Positions 34,484 through 43,461 of a stretch of 57,102 bases of DNA are shown here, piece after piece; within the stretch, counting starts at the first letter, position 1; every line of letters starts with the position of its first letter. Both the position numbers and the translations under genes were made by a program. The notes beneath the pieces were generated by a model. That model worked only from the letters and a program-made list of their open reading frames with translations, was not told the origin of the DNA and did not search any database. The stretch is from an uncultured Pseudorhodobacter sp. (lineage in GTDB: Bacteria; Pseudomonadota; Alphaproteobacteria; Rhodobacterales; Rhodobacteraceae). Location of the stretch: the NCBI GenBank assembly GCA_913062925.1, contig CAJXWJ010000014.1, positions 1-57,102 on the forward strand, given 5' to 3'.

Positions 34484-35029
34484 TCAGCTCATTTTCTGAC
34501 GCAGGCGGTCCAGCGCCAGCCGGATCCGCGACTTGATCGTGCCCAAGGGCAGCCCCGTCTCGGCGGCGATTTCAGAATGGGACAGATCGCCGTAAAAGGC
34601 GCGCTGAACCAATAGTCTTTGCTTTTCAGGCAGGTCTGCAAGCGCCTCTGCCAGACGTTTGTTGTCTTGCGCGGCCTCGTAAACATCGGCCTGATCGGGT
34701 TCGTCTTCGTTGCCCCAAGGCAGATCTTCGGGTTCTGGTCTGCGATCGCGCCGCGCGATGTCGATTCGGCGGTTGCGGGCAATGGTAAAGATCCATGTCG
34801 CCACCGAAGCCCGCGTCGGGTCAAATTGCCCGGCTTTGCGCCAGACCGTTGCCATCACATCCTGCGCGCAATCTTCGGCGGTGCCAGCATCGCTGCCCGC
34901 CTTCATCAAAAAGCCTTTGATCCGTGGGGCGAAATGCGCAAATAAAGCTGCAAAAGCCGCCTTGTCCTGATGGTCGCGCACAGCAATCATATGCGCCGTC
35001 CAATCGGGGTCTTCTTGTTTAGCCGTCAC
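34484..35029 (-). CDS. rpoE: ECF sigma factor RpoE (singlet-oxygen response)
   Basis: A 181-residue ECF sigma factor of the RpoE-ChrR (ECF11) group. The GTG at 35029 is chosen because it gives an N-terminus alike in length and pattern to R. sphaeroides RpoE, and because an ATG at 35134 would lie only about 5 bases from the proposed -10. Region 2 (VWRKAGQFDPTRASVATWIFTIARNRRID) and region 4 (GLPLGTIKSRIRLALDRLRQ) are clear. It directs transcription of the singlet-oxygen operon opposite. Confidence 0.92.
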   Translation of the reverse strand: MTAKQEDPDWTAHMIAVRDHQDKAAFAALFAHFAPRIKGFLMKAGSDAGTAEDCAQDVMATVWRKAGQFDPTRASVATWIFTIARNRRIDIARRDRRPEPEDLPWGNEDEPDQADVYEAAQDNKRLAEALADLPEKQRLLVQRAFYGDLSHSEIAAETGLPLGTIKSRIRLALDRLRQKMS

Positions 35030-35138
35030 GCCTGTTTGTCCCTTGCCAGCCAACAAGCTGCGCACAATGGCACGCGCTGCAGGCGGATATCCTGCATCAT
35101 AGGGCCGATAGAGAGGGGCAAGGTCAAGTAGCATAGAG

Positions 35139-35168
35139 GTGTTACGCAGCGCAAAGCAGGTTGGATCA
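35139..35168 (-). promoter_or_regulatory. RpoE-type promoter of rpoE-chrR
   Basis: On the minus strand TGATCC (35168-35163) and TAACAC (35144-35139) are 18 bases apart, matching the RpoE promoter known from R. sphaeroides (TGATCC, then a TAAGA-like -10). It implies autoregulation and a 5' leader of about 100 bases before the GTG start. Confidence 0.75.
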
Positions 35169-35180
35169 CTTTTGCCGATG

Positions 35181-35210
35181 TGATCCAACCATGTTACTAA
35201 CCCGTATCTC
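35181..35210 (+). promoter_or_regulatory. RpoE-type promoter of the flavin oxidoreductase operon
   Basis: TGATCC at 35181-35186 and TATCTC at 35205-35210 are 18 bases apart. The -10 is weaker than on the other strand. Together the two -35 boxes form a perfect 9-bp inverted repeat, TTGGATCAC/GTGATCCAA (35161-35169 and 35180-35188). Confidence 0.7.
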
Positions 35211-35235
35211 TTCAAATTGTTACACCGAGGATGCC

Positions 35236-36531
35236 ATGGCTTTTGATAAACCAACCGCTGCCCCCCGCCGCATTGCCGTGGTCGGAGGCGGCATCTCGGG
35301 CATGGCGGCCGCGCATCTTCTGGCACAAGAGCATCACGTTACCCTGTTTGAGGCCGAACCCCGTCTGGGCGGCCACGCCCGCACCGTGCTGGCCGGCAAG
35401 CGTGGCGATCAGCCGGTCGATACCGGCTTTATCGTGTTCAACCGCGTGAACTATCCCAATCTTGTGGCGCTGTTTGAAAAGCTGGAGGTGCCGGTTGTCG
35501 AAAGCGACATGAGCTTTGGCGCCTCGATCGGTGGTGGGCGGGTGGAATATGCGCTGAAAACCTTGGACAGCCTGTTTGCGCAGCGCCGCAATCTGCTGAA
35601 TCCGTCGTTTCTGCGGATGTGCCGCGACATTGTGCATTTCAACAAAAACGCCGGAGCTTTGGCGCGCGACCCTGCGCTGACCATTGGCGGTTTGCTGGCG
35701 GCTTTGGGCACGGGGGATTATTTCCGCGACTATTACCTGTTGCCGCTGTCGGGCGCGATTTGGTCAACCCCGAGCCAAGGCATTCTGGACTTTCCTGCGC
35801 AGGCCTTGGTGCAGTTTTTCCAAAACCACGCGCTGATGCAGCTGTCGGATCAGCATCAATGGTACACGGTCAAAGGGGGATCGGTGCAATATGTTGCCCG
35901 GCTCGAGGCAGAGTTGCAGCGCCAAGGTGTTGCGCTGCGCTTGGGCGCTTCGATTGCGGGCGTGCGGCGGGATGCGGGGGCCGTGGCGGTGCGGGTGCAG
36001 GGCGACGAATGGGAAAGCTTTGACGATGTGGTGATGGCCACCCATTCCGACGACACGCTGGCGCTGCTGTCAGATGCCACGCCTGCCGAAACCGCAGCCC
36101 TTTCTGCCGTGCGCTATCAGCCCAACAGCGCGGTCCTGCATGCCGACGAAAGCCTGATGCCGCGTCTGCGCAAATGCTGGAGCTCTTGGGTCTATGTCGA
36201 ACCCGCAGGTCCGCGGCCCGAGCGGATTGATCTGACCTATTGGATGAACTCGCTGCAACCCATTCCGCACGACGATCCGATGTTTGTGACGCTGAACTCG
36301 AACCGCCCGATCCGGCAAGAGCTGATTTATGACGAGGTGACCTTCCGCCATCCGGTCTATGATCTGGCAGCGATCACCGCTCAGGGGCAGATACGGGCGA
36401 TGAATGGGGCGCATAACACCTGGTTCTGTGGCGCTTGGATGGCCAGCGGCTTTCACGAAGACGGCTTTGCCTCGGCTGTTGCGGCAGTTACGGCGCTGCG
36501 GCAAGCTTATGCTGTGCAGCAATCGGCATGA
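35236..36531 (+). CDS. FAD-dependent amine-oxidase-like protein (UfaD/RSP_1091-like)
   Basis: A 431-residue flavoprotein. The start at 35236 follows ACCGAGG. GGGISGMAAAHLLAQ near residue 15 binds FAD and ARLGGHAR follows; the C-terminus ends with the usual GAWMASGFHEDGFASA flavin contact. It is the first gene of a five-gene operon in the same order as RSP_1091-1087 of R. sphaeroides, an RpoE target set. RSP_1091 is recalled as a desaturase in furan fatty acid synthesis; that function is carried over with caution. Confidence 0.85.
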   Translation: MAFDKPTAAPRRIAVVGGGISGMAAAHLLAQEHHVTLFEAEPRLGGHARTVLAGKRGDQPVDTGFIVFNRVNYPNLVALFEKLEVPVVESDMSFGASIGGGRVEYALKTLDSLFAQRRNLLNPSFLRMCRDIVHFNKNAGALARDPALTIGGLLAALGTGDYFRDYYLLPLSGAIWSTPSQGILDFPAQALVQFFQNHALMQLSDQHQWYTVKGGSVQYVARLEAELQRQGVALRLGASIAGVRRDAGAVAVRVQGDEWESFDDVVMATHSDDTLALLSDATPAETAALSAVRYQPNSAVLHADESLMPRLRKCWSSWVYVEPAGPRPERIDLTYWMNSLQPIPHDDPMFVTLNSNRPIRQELIYDEVTFRHPVYDLAAITAQGQIRAMNGAHNTWFCGAWMASGFHEDGFASAVAAVTALRQAYAVQQSA

Positions 36532-37277
36532 GCCTGCCGCAGCATATAAGCGGCACCACCTATCATGGGCGGCGCGGGGCGGTGAGCAATGGCTTTCGCT
36601 ATGGCGTCGATTATCTGCTGATCGATCCCGAATCGACGGCTGGTCCGGCGCTGTTTTCGCGCAATCGGGGCAATCTGACCTCGCTTTGGGACGTAGACCA
36701 CGGCGGTGCGCCAAAACAGGGCCGCGGTGTGGTTTGGTGCCGCGAGGTTTTGGCCGAACACGGGCTGCCGCAACCGGACCGGATCGAGCTTTTGGCGCAG
36801 CCGCGCGTGCTGGGGCATGTGTTTAATCCGGTGTCGTTTTGGCTGTGCTGGTCGGGGGATGGCCTGCAAGTGGTGGTGGCCGAGGTCAGCAATACCTATG
36901 GCGACCGTCACAGCTATCTGTGCCACCGCGACGATCTGGCCCCGATGCGCGCCGATGATACCGTGACCGCGCGCAAGGTGTTCTACGTCTCGCCGTTTCA
37001 GCCGGTCGAGGGGCAATATGCCTTTCGCTTTGACATCACGGCCGCGCATATTGGCATCTGGATTGACTATACTCACGCCAAGGGCAGCTTGATCGCGACG
37101 CTGACGGGCAAGCGTAAGCCGTTGACCAATCGCGCCATTTTGGGTGCCTGCCTGCGTAGGCCTTTTGGCTCGCGGCGGGTGCTGGGGCTGATCCATTGGC
37201 AGGCACTGCGGCTGTGGCTGAAGGGGGCGGGCTTTTTGCGTCACCCCAAGCCGCCAGCCGATGAGGTGTCGCGGTGA
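36528..37277 (+). CDS. DUF1365 family protein
   Basis: A protein of about 249 residues starting MSLPQHISGTTYHGRRG, overlapping the previous stop (ATGA). LAQPRVLGHVFNPVSFWLCW near 100 and VFYVSPFQPVEGQYAF near 155 are the typical DUF1365 blocks. These proteins accompany the amine-oxidase-like protein and often a cyclopropane-fatty-acid synthase homologue, which suggests lipid modification. The activity is unknown. It corresponds by position to RSP_1090. Confidence 0.88.
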   Translation: MSLPQHISGTTYHGRRGAVSNGFRYGVDYLLIDPESTAGPALFSRNRGNLTSLWDVDHGGAPKQGRGVVWCREVLAEHGLPQPDRIELLAQPRVLGHVFNPVSFWLCWSGDGLQVVVAEVSNTYGDRHSYLCHRDDLAPMRADDTVTARKVFYVSPFQPVEGQYAFRFDITAAHIGIWIDYTHAKGSLIATLTGKRKPLTNRAILGACLRRPFGSRRVLGLIHWQALRLWLKGAGFLRHPKPPADEVSR

Positions 37278-38500
37278 CAGACAGGCTTTGGCCTTGGTCG
37301 CTGTTCGCGGCGCTGATCGCGGCGGCGGGGCTGCCGATCTATATCAATGCGCCAAAGGTTTATGTCGATGACTATGGCGTCAGCCTTGCCAGCCTTGGCG
37401 TGGTCTTGGGTCTGCTGCGGCTGGTCGATGTGGTGCAGGATCCGTTCTTTGGCGGGCTGGTCGATCGCTTGGGTGCGTGGCGCGAGGCGGCGGTCGGCGT
37501 GGCGGCGGCGATTTTGGCGCTGTCGATGCTGGGGCTGTTTGCGGTGACGCCGCCGCTGGCACCGCTGGCGTGGTTTGCGCTGATGATGCTGCCGCTGTTT
37601 TCGGCCTATTCCTTTCTGTCGATTGCCTTTTATGCCCAAGGTGTGGCCCGCGCGCAAAGCGTGGCTTCGGGGCATATCGGTTTGGCGGGCTGGCGCGAAA
37701 CCGGCAGTTTGATCGGCGTTTGCCTTGCCGCCGTGGCACCCGTGGCGCTGGCAGGCACCGGCGCGCCGTTTCCGATTTTTGCCGCAGGCTTTGCCACATT
37801 GGCGGTTCTGGCGGTGCTGGCGATGCGCGGCCAGTGGCGCGGCAGTTTACTGCCGCAAGCGCTGCCGTTTCGCGCGGCGCTGCGGCAGGTGACCCGCGAT
37901 GCGCCTGCGCGGCGGTTGCTGGTGCTGGCGCTGATCAATGCGGCCCCTGTTGCGGTGACCTCGACCCTGTTTTTGTTCTACGTCGAAAGCGTTTTGCAGC
38001 GCGCAGATGCGGCTGGGCCGTTGCTGCTGTTGTTCTTTTTGTCTGCCGCAGTCAGCGCGCCGATCTTTAGCAACCTTGGCCAGCGCTTTGGCGAGCGGCC
38101 GGTTTTGCTGGCGGCCATGGCCTTGGCGGTGGCAAGCTTTGTCTGGGCCTATAGCCTTGGCGCGGGGCAGATCTTTGGCTTTGCGCTGATCACTGCGGCC
38201 TCGGGGGCGGCGCTTGGTGCGGATATGGTGCTGCTGCCGGCGCTGTTTGCGCGGCGCTTGGCGCAGATTGGCGGCGAGGGTGCGGGCTTTGGCCTTTGGG
38301 CCTTTGCCTCGAAACTGTCGCTGGCCTTGGCGGCGGCGGTGTTGCTGCCGCTGTTGCAAGCGGGGGGCTTTGCCTCGGGCGTGCAAAACACGCCGCAGGC
38401 CTTGGCGCTGCTGACACTGCTATATGCAGGGGTTCCCTGTGGTTTGAAACTTGTGGCGATGGCGCTTTTGGCGCGGATGCCGATGGAAAAGGAGCTGTGA
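37274..38500 (+). CDS. MFS transporter (GPH/MFS_2 type)
   Basis: A 408-residue membrane protein with about 12 segments. Early signatures DVVQDPFFGGLVDRLG near 55 and the central loop of basic residues near 190 fit the sugar:cation-type MFS_2 family. It overlaps its upstream neighbour by 4 bases and touches the next gene, in the RpoE-type operon. The substrate is unknown; lipid or lipid-derived cargo is a guess from context. Confidence 0.88.
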   Translation: MTDRLWPWSLFAALIAAAGLPIYINAPKVYVDDYGVSLASLGVVLGLLRLVDVVQDPFFGGLVDRLGAWREAAVGVAAAILALSMLGLFAVTPPLAPLAWFALMMLPLFSAYSFLSIAFYAQGVARAQSVASGHIGLAGWRETGSLIGVCLAAVAPVALAGTGAPFPIFAAGFATLAVLAVLAMRGQWRGSLLPQALPFRAALRQVTRDAPARRLLVLALINAAPVAVTSTLFLFYVESVLQRADAAGPLLLLFFLSAAVSAPIFSNLGQRFGERPVLLAAMALAVASFVWAYSLGAGQIFGFALITAASGAALGADMVLLPALFARRLAQIGGEGAGFGLWAFASKLSLALAAAVLLPLLQAGGFASGVQNTPQALALLTLLYAGVPCGLKLVAMALLARMPMEKEL

Positions 38501-39057
38501 TGTCGATGCTTTGGAGCCTGATATTTCTGCTTGGGGTCATCCTCTCGCTGGCGATTGTGCCGCGCTATTTTGGCTTTGCCAGCCAGCGCCCCGCCGATTG
38601 GAAAGGGAAGGGTCCAGCCTTTGACCCGCAGCGCGATCTGGCCGGCGCGATTGTCTGCGAAGGCGTGATCTATGGCCCCTTTGGCCGTGTCACCTCGCGC
38701 TTTGTGGCCGAGATGCAGGGCGACTGGCAGGGCAACCGCGGCGTGCTGCGCGAAAGCTTTCGCTATGACAACGGCGAGGTGCAGCTGCGCGAATGGCAAT
38801 TGCTGATCCGCGAAGATGGCACGCTCGAGGCCAAGGCCGCCGATGTGCCGGGCACCGGGCGGGGCTGTATTTCGGGGCCAACTGTGCAGATGCTTTACGA
38901 CATCCGCCTGCCCGAAAGCGCGGGCGGCCATGTGCTGAGTGTGGTCGATTGGATGTATCTGGCCGAGAATGGCACCATCATCAACCGCAGCCAATTCCGC
39001 AAATTCGGCATCAAAGTGGCCGAGCTGGTCGCCACCATGCGGCGGGTGCCGGCATGA
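38500..39057 (+). CDS. DUF3833 family protein
   Basis: A 185-residue protein with an N-terminal membrane segment (~3-22) and a domain like DUF3833 (FEGVIYGPFGRV-type start, RESFRYDNGEVQLREWQL near 88). It starts one base before the end of the MFS gene. Its function is unknown. Gene order matches RSP_1088 of R. sphaeroides. Confidence 0.82.
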   Translation: MSMLWSLIFLLGVILSLAIVPRYFGFASQRPADWKGKGPAFDPQRDLAGAIVCEGVIYGPFGRVTSRFVAEMQGDWQGNRGVLRESFRYDNGEVQLREWQLLIREDGTLEAKAADVPGTGRGCISGPTVQMLYDIRLPESAGGHVLSVVDWMYLAENGTIINRSQFRKFGIKVAELVATMRRVPA

Positions 39058-39785
39058 GCTTTGCTGGAAAAAGATATTGGCTGGTGGGGGCAAGCGAGGG
39101 CTTGGGCCTTGCGCTGGCCAAGGCTTTACAGGCTGAGGGCGCAGAGGTGATCGTTTCGGCGCGCTCGCCGCAAGGTTTGGCTGCGGCGTCACAGGCCTTG
39201 GGTGGGGTGCAGACCTTGGCGCTGGATGTGGCTGATGGGGCGGCGGTTGATCAAGCCGTGGCGCAGTTGGGGCAGATTGACGGCATGGTGTTTCTGGCAG
39301 GGGTCTATTGGCCGATGCCCGCCCAAGCCATCGACGCCGCAAAACTGATCGCGATGTGTGATGTGAACTTTACCGGCTGCGCGCGGGTGGTGGCGGCGGT
39401 TCTGCCCGCCATGGTGGCGCGTGGGACTGGGCATTTGGTGATCACAGGCTCGCTTTCAGGCTTTCGCGGCCTGCCCGGCGCGATGGGCTATGCCGCCAGC
39501 AAGGCGGGGGTGATGGCGCTTGCAGAATGTCTTTATGCCGATCTGCGTGGCAGTGGTGTCAAGGTGCAGCTGGGCAACCCCGGTTTTATTGCCACAAGGC
39601 TGACGGCGAAGAACGATTTTGCCATGCCGTTCTTGATGCAACCCGAAGAGGCTGCGGGCCATATGCTGCGGCTGATGAAAAGCAATCGCTTTAAGGCAAG
39701 CTTTCCAACCCTGTTTTCATGGCTGTTTCGCGGCGGGAATTTCCTGCCGGATTGGCTGTATTACCGGATTTTTGCGCCGAAATAG
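39054..39785 (+). CDS. Short-chain dehydrogenase/reductase
   Basis: A 243-residue SDR. The cofactor site is GASEGLGLALAKA near 13, followed by a catalytic YAASK near 142 and S in ITGSLSG near 130. It overlaps the previous gene by 4 bases and ends the RpoE-type operon. The substrate is unknown; context suggests an oxidised lipid. It is convergent with rsmB. Confidence 0.9.
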   Translation: MSFAGKRYWLVGASEGLGLALAKALQAEGAEVIVSARSPQGLAAASQALGGVQTLALDVADGAAVDQAVAQLGQIDGMVFLAGVYWPMPAQAIDAAKLIAMCDVNFTGCARVVAAVLPAMVARGTGHLVITGSLSGFRGLPGAMGYAASKAGVMALAECLYADLRGSGVKVQLGNPGFIATRLTAKNDFAMPFLMQPEEAAGHMLRLMKSNRFKASFPTLFSWLFRGGNFLPDWLYYRIFAPK

Positions 39786-39788
39786 CGG

Positions 39789-41045
39789 CTAGTCCTTGCG
39801 CAGGCAGACCATAAAGAAGCCGTCCATGCCGCCCAGATCGGCCCAATAGTCGGGCCGCAGCCGCAAGCCGCCCTCTGGCGTGATCCAGCCAGGCTCAATC
39901 CCGGCCAGATCGGGCCGGATCACCGACAGGCCTTTGTGGCGGGCCAGCACGGCTGTCAGCTGCGCTTCGCCCTCTTCGGGCAAAAGCGAGCAGGTGCAAT
40001 AGACCAGCCGCCCGCCCGGTTTCAGCCAGCCAAGCGCGCGATCCAGCAGGGCTGCTTGCAGCGCTGTCAGCTCGGCCAATTCGCTGCCGTCTTTCAAGAA
40101 CGGCAGTTCGGGGTGGCGGCGGATGGTGCCGGTGGCAGAGCAGGGCGCATCCAGCAAGATCGCGTCATAGGCGGCCTCGGGCTGCCAATGCAGCGCATCG
40201 GCGACGATGATTTTTGCGACAAGGCCGGTGCGGGCAAGGTTTTCTTGCAGCCGTTCCAAGCGTGGGCCCGAGATATCCAGCGCTGTGACATCGGCGCCGG
40301 TGGCGGCCAATTGCAAACATTTGCCACCGGGGGCGGCGCAAAGGTCAAGCACGGCTTCGCCCTTTTGTGCGGCCAAGAGCGGGGCTGCAAGGGCTGCGGC
40401 GGCGTCTTGCACCCACCATGCGCCCTCGGCAAAGCCTGCAAGGGTCGAGATTTGCGAAGGTTCCGACAGGCGCAGCGAGCCGGTGGGCAGCGGCTGGCCC
40501 TTTGGCAGATCCGCGCCATGCGGGGTGATATCAAGCGGTGGGGCCTTGGCTTGCAGCTCTTCGATGGCCGCGACCACCTCGCGGCCATAGGCATGCACCA
40601 TCGGCTGGCGCAGCCAACGCGGCAGGCGCTGGGCGGGGCCTGGCAAGGGTGCGCCTTCGGGCAGTTTGCGCAGAACTGCGTTGATCAGCCCTGCCATGGG
40701 CGTGGTGCGTTTGGATTTGCGCGCAAGTTCCACGGCGGCATTGACCACGCCGTGCGGGGCTGCGCCCTCGTGCAATTCGGTGGTGGCAAGGCGCAGGATG
40801 TTCATCACGGCCAAGGGCGGGTTTTTGCGCAGATGCGGTTCCAGCATCCGGTCCACCGGTTCAAGCAGGCGGATAACCTGCAAAGCAAGCCGCTGCGCGC
40901 GGGCGCGGTCTTGCGGGGCGACCGATTTCAGCGGCCCGTTCGGGGCGGCAAGGACTTGGGCCATGGTTTGACCCTCTTCCATAATTGCGGTGAGCAGGGC
41001 GAGTGCCGCTGCGCGTGCTGCCAAGCCTGCCTGAGCCTCTGCCAT
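39789..41045 (-). CDS. rsmB: 16S rRNA m5C methyltransferase RsmB family
   Basis: A 418-residue RsmB/NOP protein. An N-terminal NusB-like helical domain (1-~140) is followed by the SAM-dependent methyltransferase: LDLCAAPGGKCLQLA near 233, DAPCSATGTIRRHP near 299 and YCTCSLLPEEGE near 350 with the two catalytic cysteines. It methylates C967 of 16S rRNA in E. coli. It is divergent from the DUF1674 gene. Confidence 0.92.
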   Translation of the reverse strand: MAEAQAGLAARAAALALLTAIMEEGQTMAQVLAAPNGPLKSVAPQDRARAQRLALQVIRLLEPVDRMLEPHLRKNPPLAVMNILRLATTELHEGAAPHGVVNAAVELARKSKRTTPMAGLINAVLRKLPEGAPLPGPAQRLPRWLRQPMVHAYGREVVAAIEELQAKAPPLDITPHGADLPKGQPLPTGSLRLSEPSQISTLAGFAEGAWWVQDAAAALAAPLLAAQKGEAVLDLCAAPGGKCLQLAATGADVTALDISGPRLERLQENLARTGLVAKIIVADALHWQPEAAYDAILLDAPCSATGTIRRHPELPFLKDGSELAELTALQAALLDRALGWLKPGGRLVYCTCSLLPEEGEAQLTAVLARHKGLSVIRPDLAGIEPGWITPEGGLRLRPDYWADLGGMDGFFMVCLRKD

Positions 41046-41112
41046 TTTGTCGCCCTTGTTCCTGTGTGGGATCGCCGTATATCAAAGGGCAGAGCCCTGC
41101 AAGGAATGCCAG

Positions 41113-41289
41113 ATGTCTGAAACACCCCAAGATTTGCCCGAAGCGGCCCAACGCGCGCTTGCCGAGGCGGCCGAGCGCCGGCTTAAGGCCAAAGCAATTG
41201 ACTTGCCCGTGGAGTTGGGTGGGCGCAAGGGACCAGAGCCGGTGCGCTTTGGCGATTGGGAGAAAAAGGGCATCGCGGTGGATTTTTGA
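41113..41289 (+). CDS. DUF1674 protein, SDHAF4-like succinate dehydrogenase assembly factor
   Basis: A 58-residue protein from the ATG at 41113 behind AAGGAATG. The C-terminus RFGDWEKKGIAVDF is the hallmark of DUF1674, the family of mitochondrial SDHAF4 which helps flavinylated SdhA join complex II. Earlier residues are charged and helical, as usual. The bacterial role is carried over by family. Confidence 0.88.
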   Translation: MSETPQDLPEAAQRALAEAAERRLKAKAIDLPVELGGRKGPEPVRFGDWEKKGIAVDF

Positions 41290-41297
41290 CACCGCGC

Positions 41298-41338
41298 ATG
41301 GGGGTTTCACACCCCCATTGCCTTTGCTGCGCAAAGGC
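41298..41338. terminator. Double hairpin after the DUF1674 gene
   Basis: ATGGGGGT/ACCCCCAT (41298-41305 and 41311-41318) and GCCTTTGC/GCAAAGGC (41320-41327 and 41331-41338) are adjacent perfect 8-bp stems. A short T-run follows within GATATTTTT at 41350-41358. It may end transcription from either side. Confidence 0.55.
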
Positions 41339-41345
41339 TGCCCCC

Positions 41346-41371
41346 GTGGGATATTTTTAGACAGATGAAGG
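41346..41371. repeat. Dispersed element GTGGGATATTTTT...AGATGAAGG, copy 1
   Basis: It shares GGGATATTTTT and AGATGAA with the element at 44399-44425. Both lie after GC-rich hairpins between genes. A similar sequence is recalled as common between genes in Rhodobacteraceae. Confidence 0.55.
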
Positions 41372-41397
41372 CAAATTTTAGATAAATTGTTTCGGGC

Positions 41398-42207
41398 CTA
41401 GAGGCCCAAGACATCCATCATGTCGTAGCGGCCAGCCTTTTGGCTTTGGCCCCAAAGTGCGGCTTTCAGCGCACCACGGGCGAAGATGGCGCGATCGGTG
41501 GCGATATGGCGCAGCACGATACGCTCGCCTGCACTGGCGAAAAGCACATCATGTTCGCCGACAATGTCGCCGCCGCGGATGGCGGAAAAACCGATGGCGC
41601 CGGGACTACGTGCCCCGGTGATGCCGTCGCGACCTGAGTCGGTGTGGTCTGCAAGGGCGATGCCCCGGCCTGCGGCGGCGGCCTCGCCCAGCATCAGGGC
41701 GGTGCCGGAGGGGGCGTCGACCTTGCGGTTGTGATGGGCCTCGATGATCTCGATATCCCAATCGGCGTCGAGGGCGGCTGCGACCTTTTGCGTCAGGCGG
41801 GTCAGCAGGTTGACGCCAAGGCTCATGTTGCCGGCTTGGATGATCACGGCGTGATGGGCGGCGGCATCGAGTTTGGCGTGATGCGCGGGGTCTAGCCCGG
41901 TGGTGCCGATGACATGCACGGCGCGGGCTTGGGCGGCGAGGGCGGCAAATTCAACCGTTGCCGCAGGCGCGGTGAAGTCGATCACGGCTTGGCTTTGCGC
42001 GAAGGCCTCGAGCGGGTCGTCGGTGACCAAGACCCCAAGCGCTGCGCCGCCCATGCACAGGCCGATGTCTTGGCCGATCCAAGCATGGCCGGGGCGTTCG
42101 ATGCAGCCGATCAGGCGGGCGGCTGGATGGGCGGTGATCGCGGTGATCAGCATTTGCCCCATGCGGCCAGAGGCGCCGGTGACGGTGATTGCAGGGGTTT
42201 GGGTCAT
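41398..42207 (-). CDS. dapB: 4-hydroxy-tetrahydrodipicolinate reductase
   Basis: A 269-residue DapB of lysine/diaminopimelate synthesis. The NAD(P) site is [10 protein letters not shown] near 10. GTTGLD near 103 and the catalytic [17 protein letters not shown] near 153 are intact. It is divergent from rbfA, a usual arrangement in Rhodobacteraceae. Note that the window also encodes lysine breakdown via saccharopine. Confidence 0.95.
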   Translation of the reverse strand: MTQTPAITVTGASGRMGQMLITAITAHPAARLIGCIERPGHAWIGQDIGLCMGGAALGVLVTDDPLEAFAQSQAVIDFTAPAATVEFAALAAQARAVHVIGTTGLDPAHHAKLDAAAHHAVIIQAGNMSLGVNLLTRLTQKVAAALDADWDIEIIEAHHNRKVDAPSGTALMLGEAAAAGRGIALADHTDSGRDGITGARSPGAIGFSAIRGGDIVGEHDVLFASAGERIVLRHIATDRAIFARGALKAALWGQSQKAGRYDMMDVLGL

Positions 42208-42300
42208 GGCTGCCTCCGATTTTGGCAGGGTTTAGCGGTTTTGACGCGGCGGCGAAAGCCCGCCGTTGCAAGCCCGCGCGAATCCGCATAGGAGCAGGGC

Positions 42301-42723
42301 ATGGCAAACACACGTTCCTATTCGGCCAAAGGGCCTTCGCAGCGTCAACTTCGGGTTGGCGAGATGATCCGGCGCACGCTGTCAGAGATTCTGGCGCGGG
42401 GTGAGGTGCATGATGTTGCACTGCAAGACATGTCGATCACCGTGGGCGAGGTTTCGGTCTCGGTCGATTTGCGGGTGGCGACGGTCTATGTGATGCCCTT
42501 GATGGGCGGCGCCAGTGTTGAGGCGGCGATTGCGGCCTTGGCCAAGAATGCCTGGGAATTGCGCAAGCGGGTCTCGGCCGAGATGACCTTGAAGCATTCG
42601 CCAGAGCTGCGGTTCCGTCCCGATGACACCTATAATCGGTTGGAAGAGGCGCGGCGGCTGTTTGCCGATCCGCAGGTGCAGCGCGATATTGCCGCCAAAG
42701 ATCTGCCAGAGGCCGAGGAATAA
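42301..42723 (+). CDS. rbfA: Ribosome-binding factor A
   Basis: A 140-residue RbfA. RVGEMIRRTLSEIL near 20, the KH-like core and KHSPELRFRPDDTYN near 98 are typical. It helps mature the 5' end of 16S rRNA. It leads a short plus-strand operon with the DUF2233 gene and truB. Confidence 0.93.
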   Translation: MANTRSYSAKGPSQRQLRVGEMIRRTLSEILARGEVHDVALQDMSITVGEVSVSVDLRVATVYVMPLMGGASVEAAIAALAKNAWELRKRVSAEMTLKHSPELRFRPDDTYNRLEEARRLFADPQVQRDIAAKDLPEAEE

Positions 42724-42724
42724 C

Positions 42725-43447
42725 ATGCTGCGGCTGGCGCTGGTGCTGGCGCTGCTGCCTTTTGCGGCGGCGGCGGGCTGTCGGGATATGGTGTTTGATG
42801 GCACGTCGTATACGGTCTGTGATGTGGGCGCAGGGCAGGATTTGCGGCTGTTTGATGCCGGAGCCGATGGGGCTTATGGCAGTTTCAACGCGGTAGAGGC
42901 AGAGCTTGCCGCGCAAGGCGAGACGCTGGGATTTGCGATGAATGCCGGGATGTATCATCCTGATCTGTCGCCGGTTGGGCTTTATATCGAGGATTATCAG
43001 CAGAAAAAGCCTTTGGTCACGCGGGCGGGGCCGGGGAATTTTGGGCTGTTGCCGAATGGGGTGTTCTGCTTTGGCGATGGCCTGCTGCGGGTGGTGGAAA
43101 GCCTGCGCTTTAAGGCCGAGGCGCCGCGCTGTCGCTATGCGACGCAATCGGGGCCAATGTTGGTGATCGAGGGCAGTTTGCATCCGATGTTTCGCGCGGG
43201 GTCAGAGTCGCGGCAGATCCGCAATGGCGTTGGTGCCTCGGCGGATGGGCAGCGCGCCTATTTCGCGATTTCAAACCAAGCGGTGAACTTTTATGATTTT
43301 GCGCGCTTGTTTCGCGACAAATTGGGCGTGAGCAACGCGCTTTATTTCGATGGCAAGATTTCGCGTCTGCTTGCGCCAGATTTGGCGCGGATGGACGCGG
43401 GGTTTCCGATGGGGCCGATGTTGGGGCTGGTGGTTCCACGTGGATAG
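42725..43447 (+). CDS. DUF2233/phosphodiester glycosidase family protein
   Basis: A 240-residue secreted protein with a signal peptide (to about AAAAG, residue 18) and the DUF2233 fold: [15 protein letters not shown] near 75, [11 protein letters not shown] near 105, [14 protein letters not shown] near 168 and LYFDGKIS near 205. The family includes the mannose-6-phosphate uncovering enzyme fold (NAGPA). Its bacterial role is unknown. It starts 1 base after rbfA. Confidence 0.87.
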   Translation: MLRLALVLALLPFAAAAGCRDMVFDGTSYTVCDVGAGQDLRLFDAGADGAYGSFNAVEAELAAQGETLGFAMNAGMYHPDLSPVGLYIEDYQQKKPLVTRAGPGNFGLLPNGVFCFGDGLLRVVESLRFKAEAPRCRYATQSGPMLVIEGSLHPMFRAGSESRQIRNGVGASADGQRAYFAISNQAVNFYDFARLFRDKLGVSNALYFDGKISRLLAPDLARMDAGFPMGPMLGLVVPRG

Positions 43448-43461
43448 GCAAGGAGACGGCA

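Noticed and set aside
35030-35134. An ATG at 35134 as rpoE start
   Set aside because: It would lie about 5 bases from the -10 of the RpoE-type promoter and adds residues not seen in R. sphaeroides RpoE.
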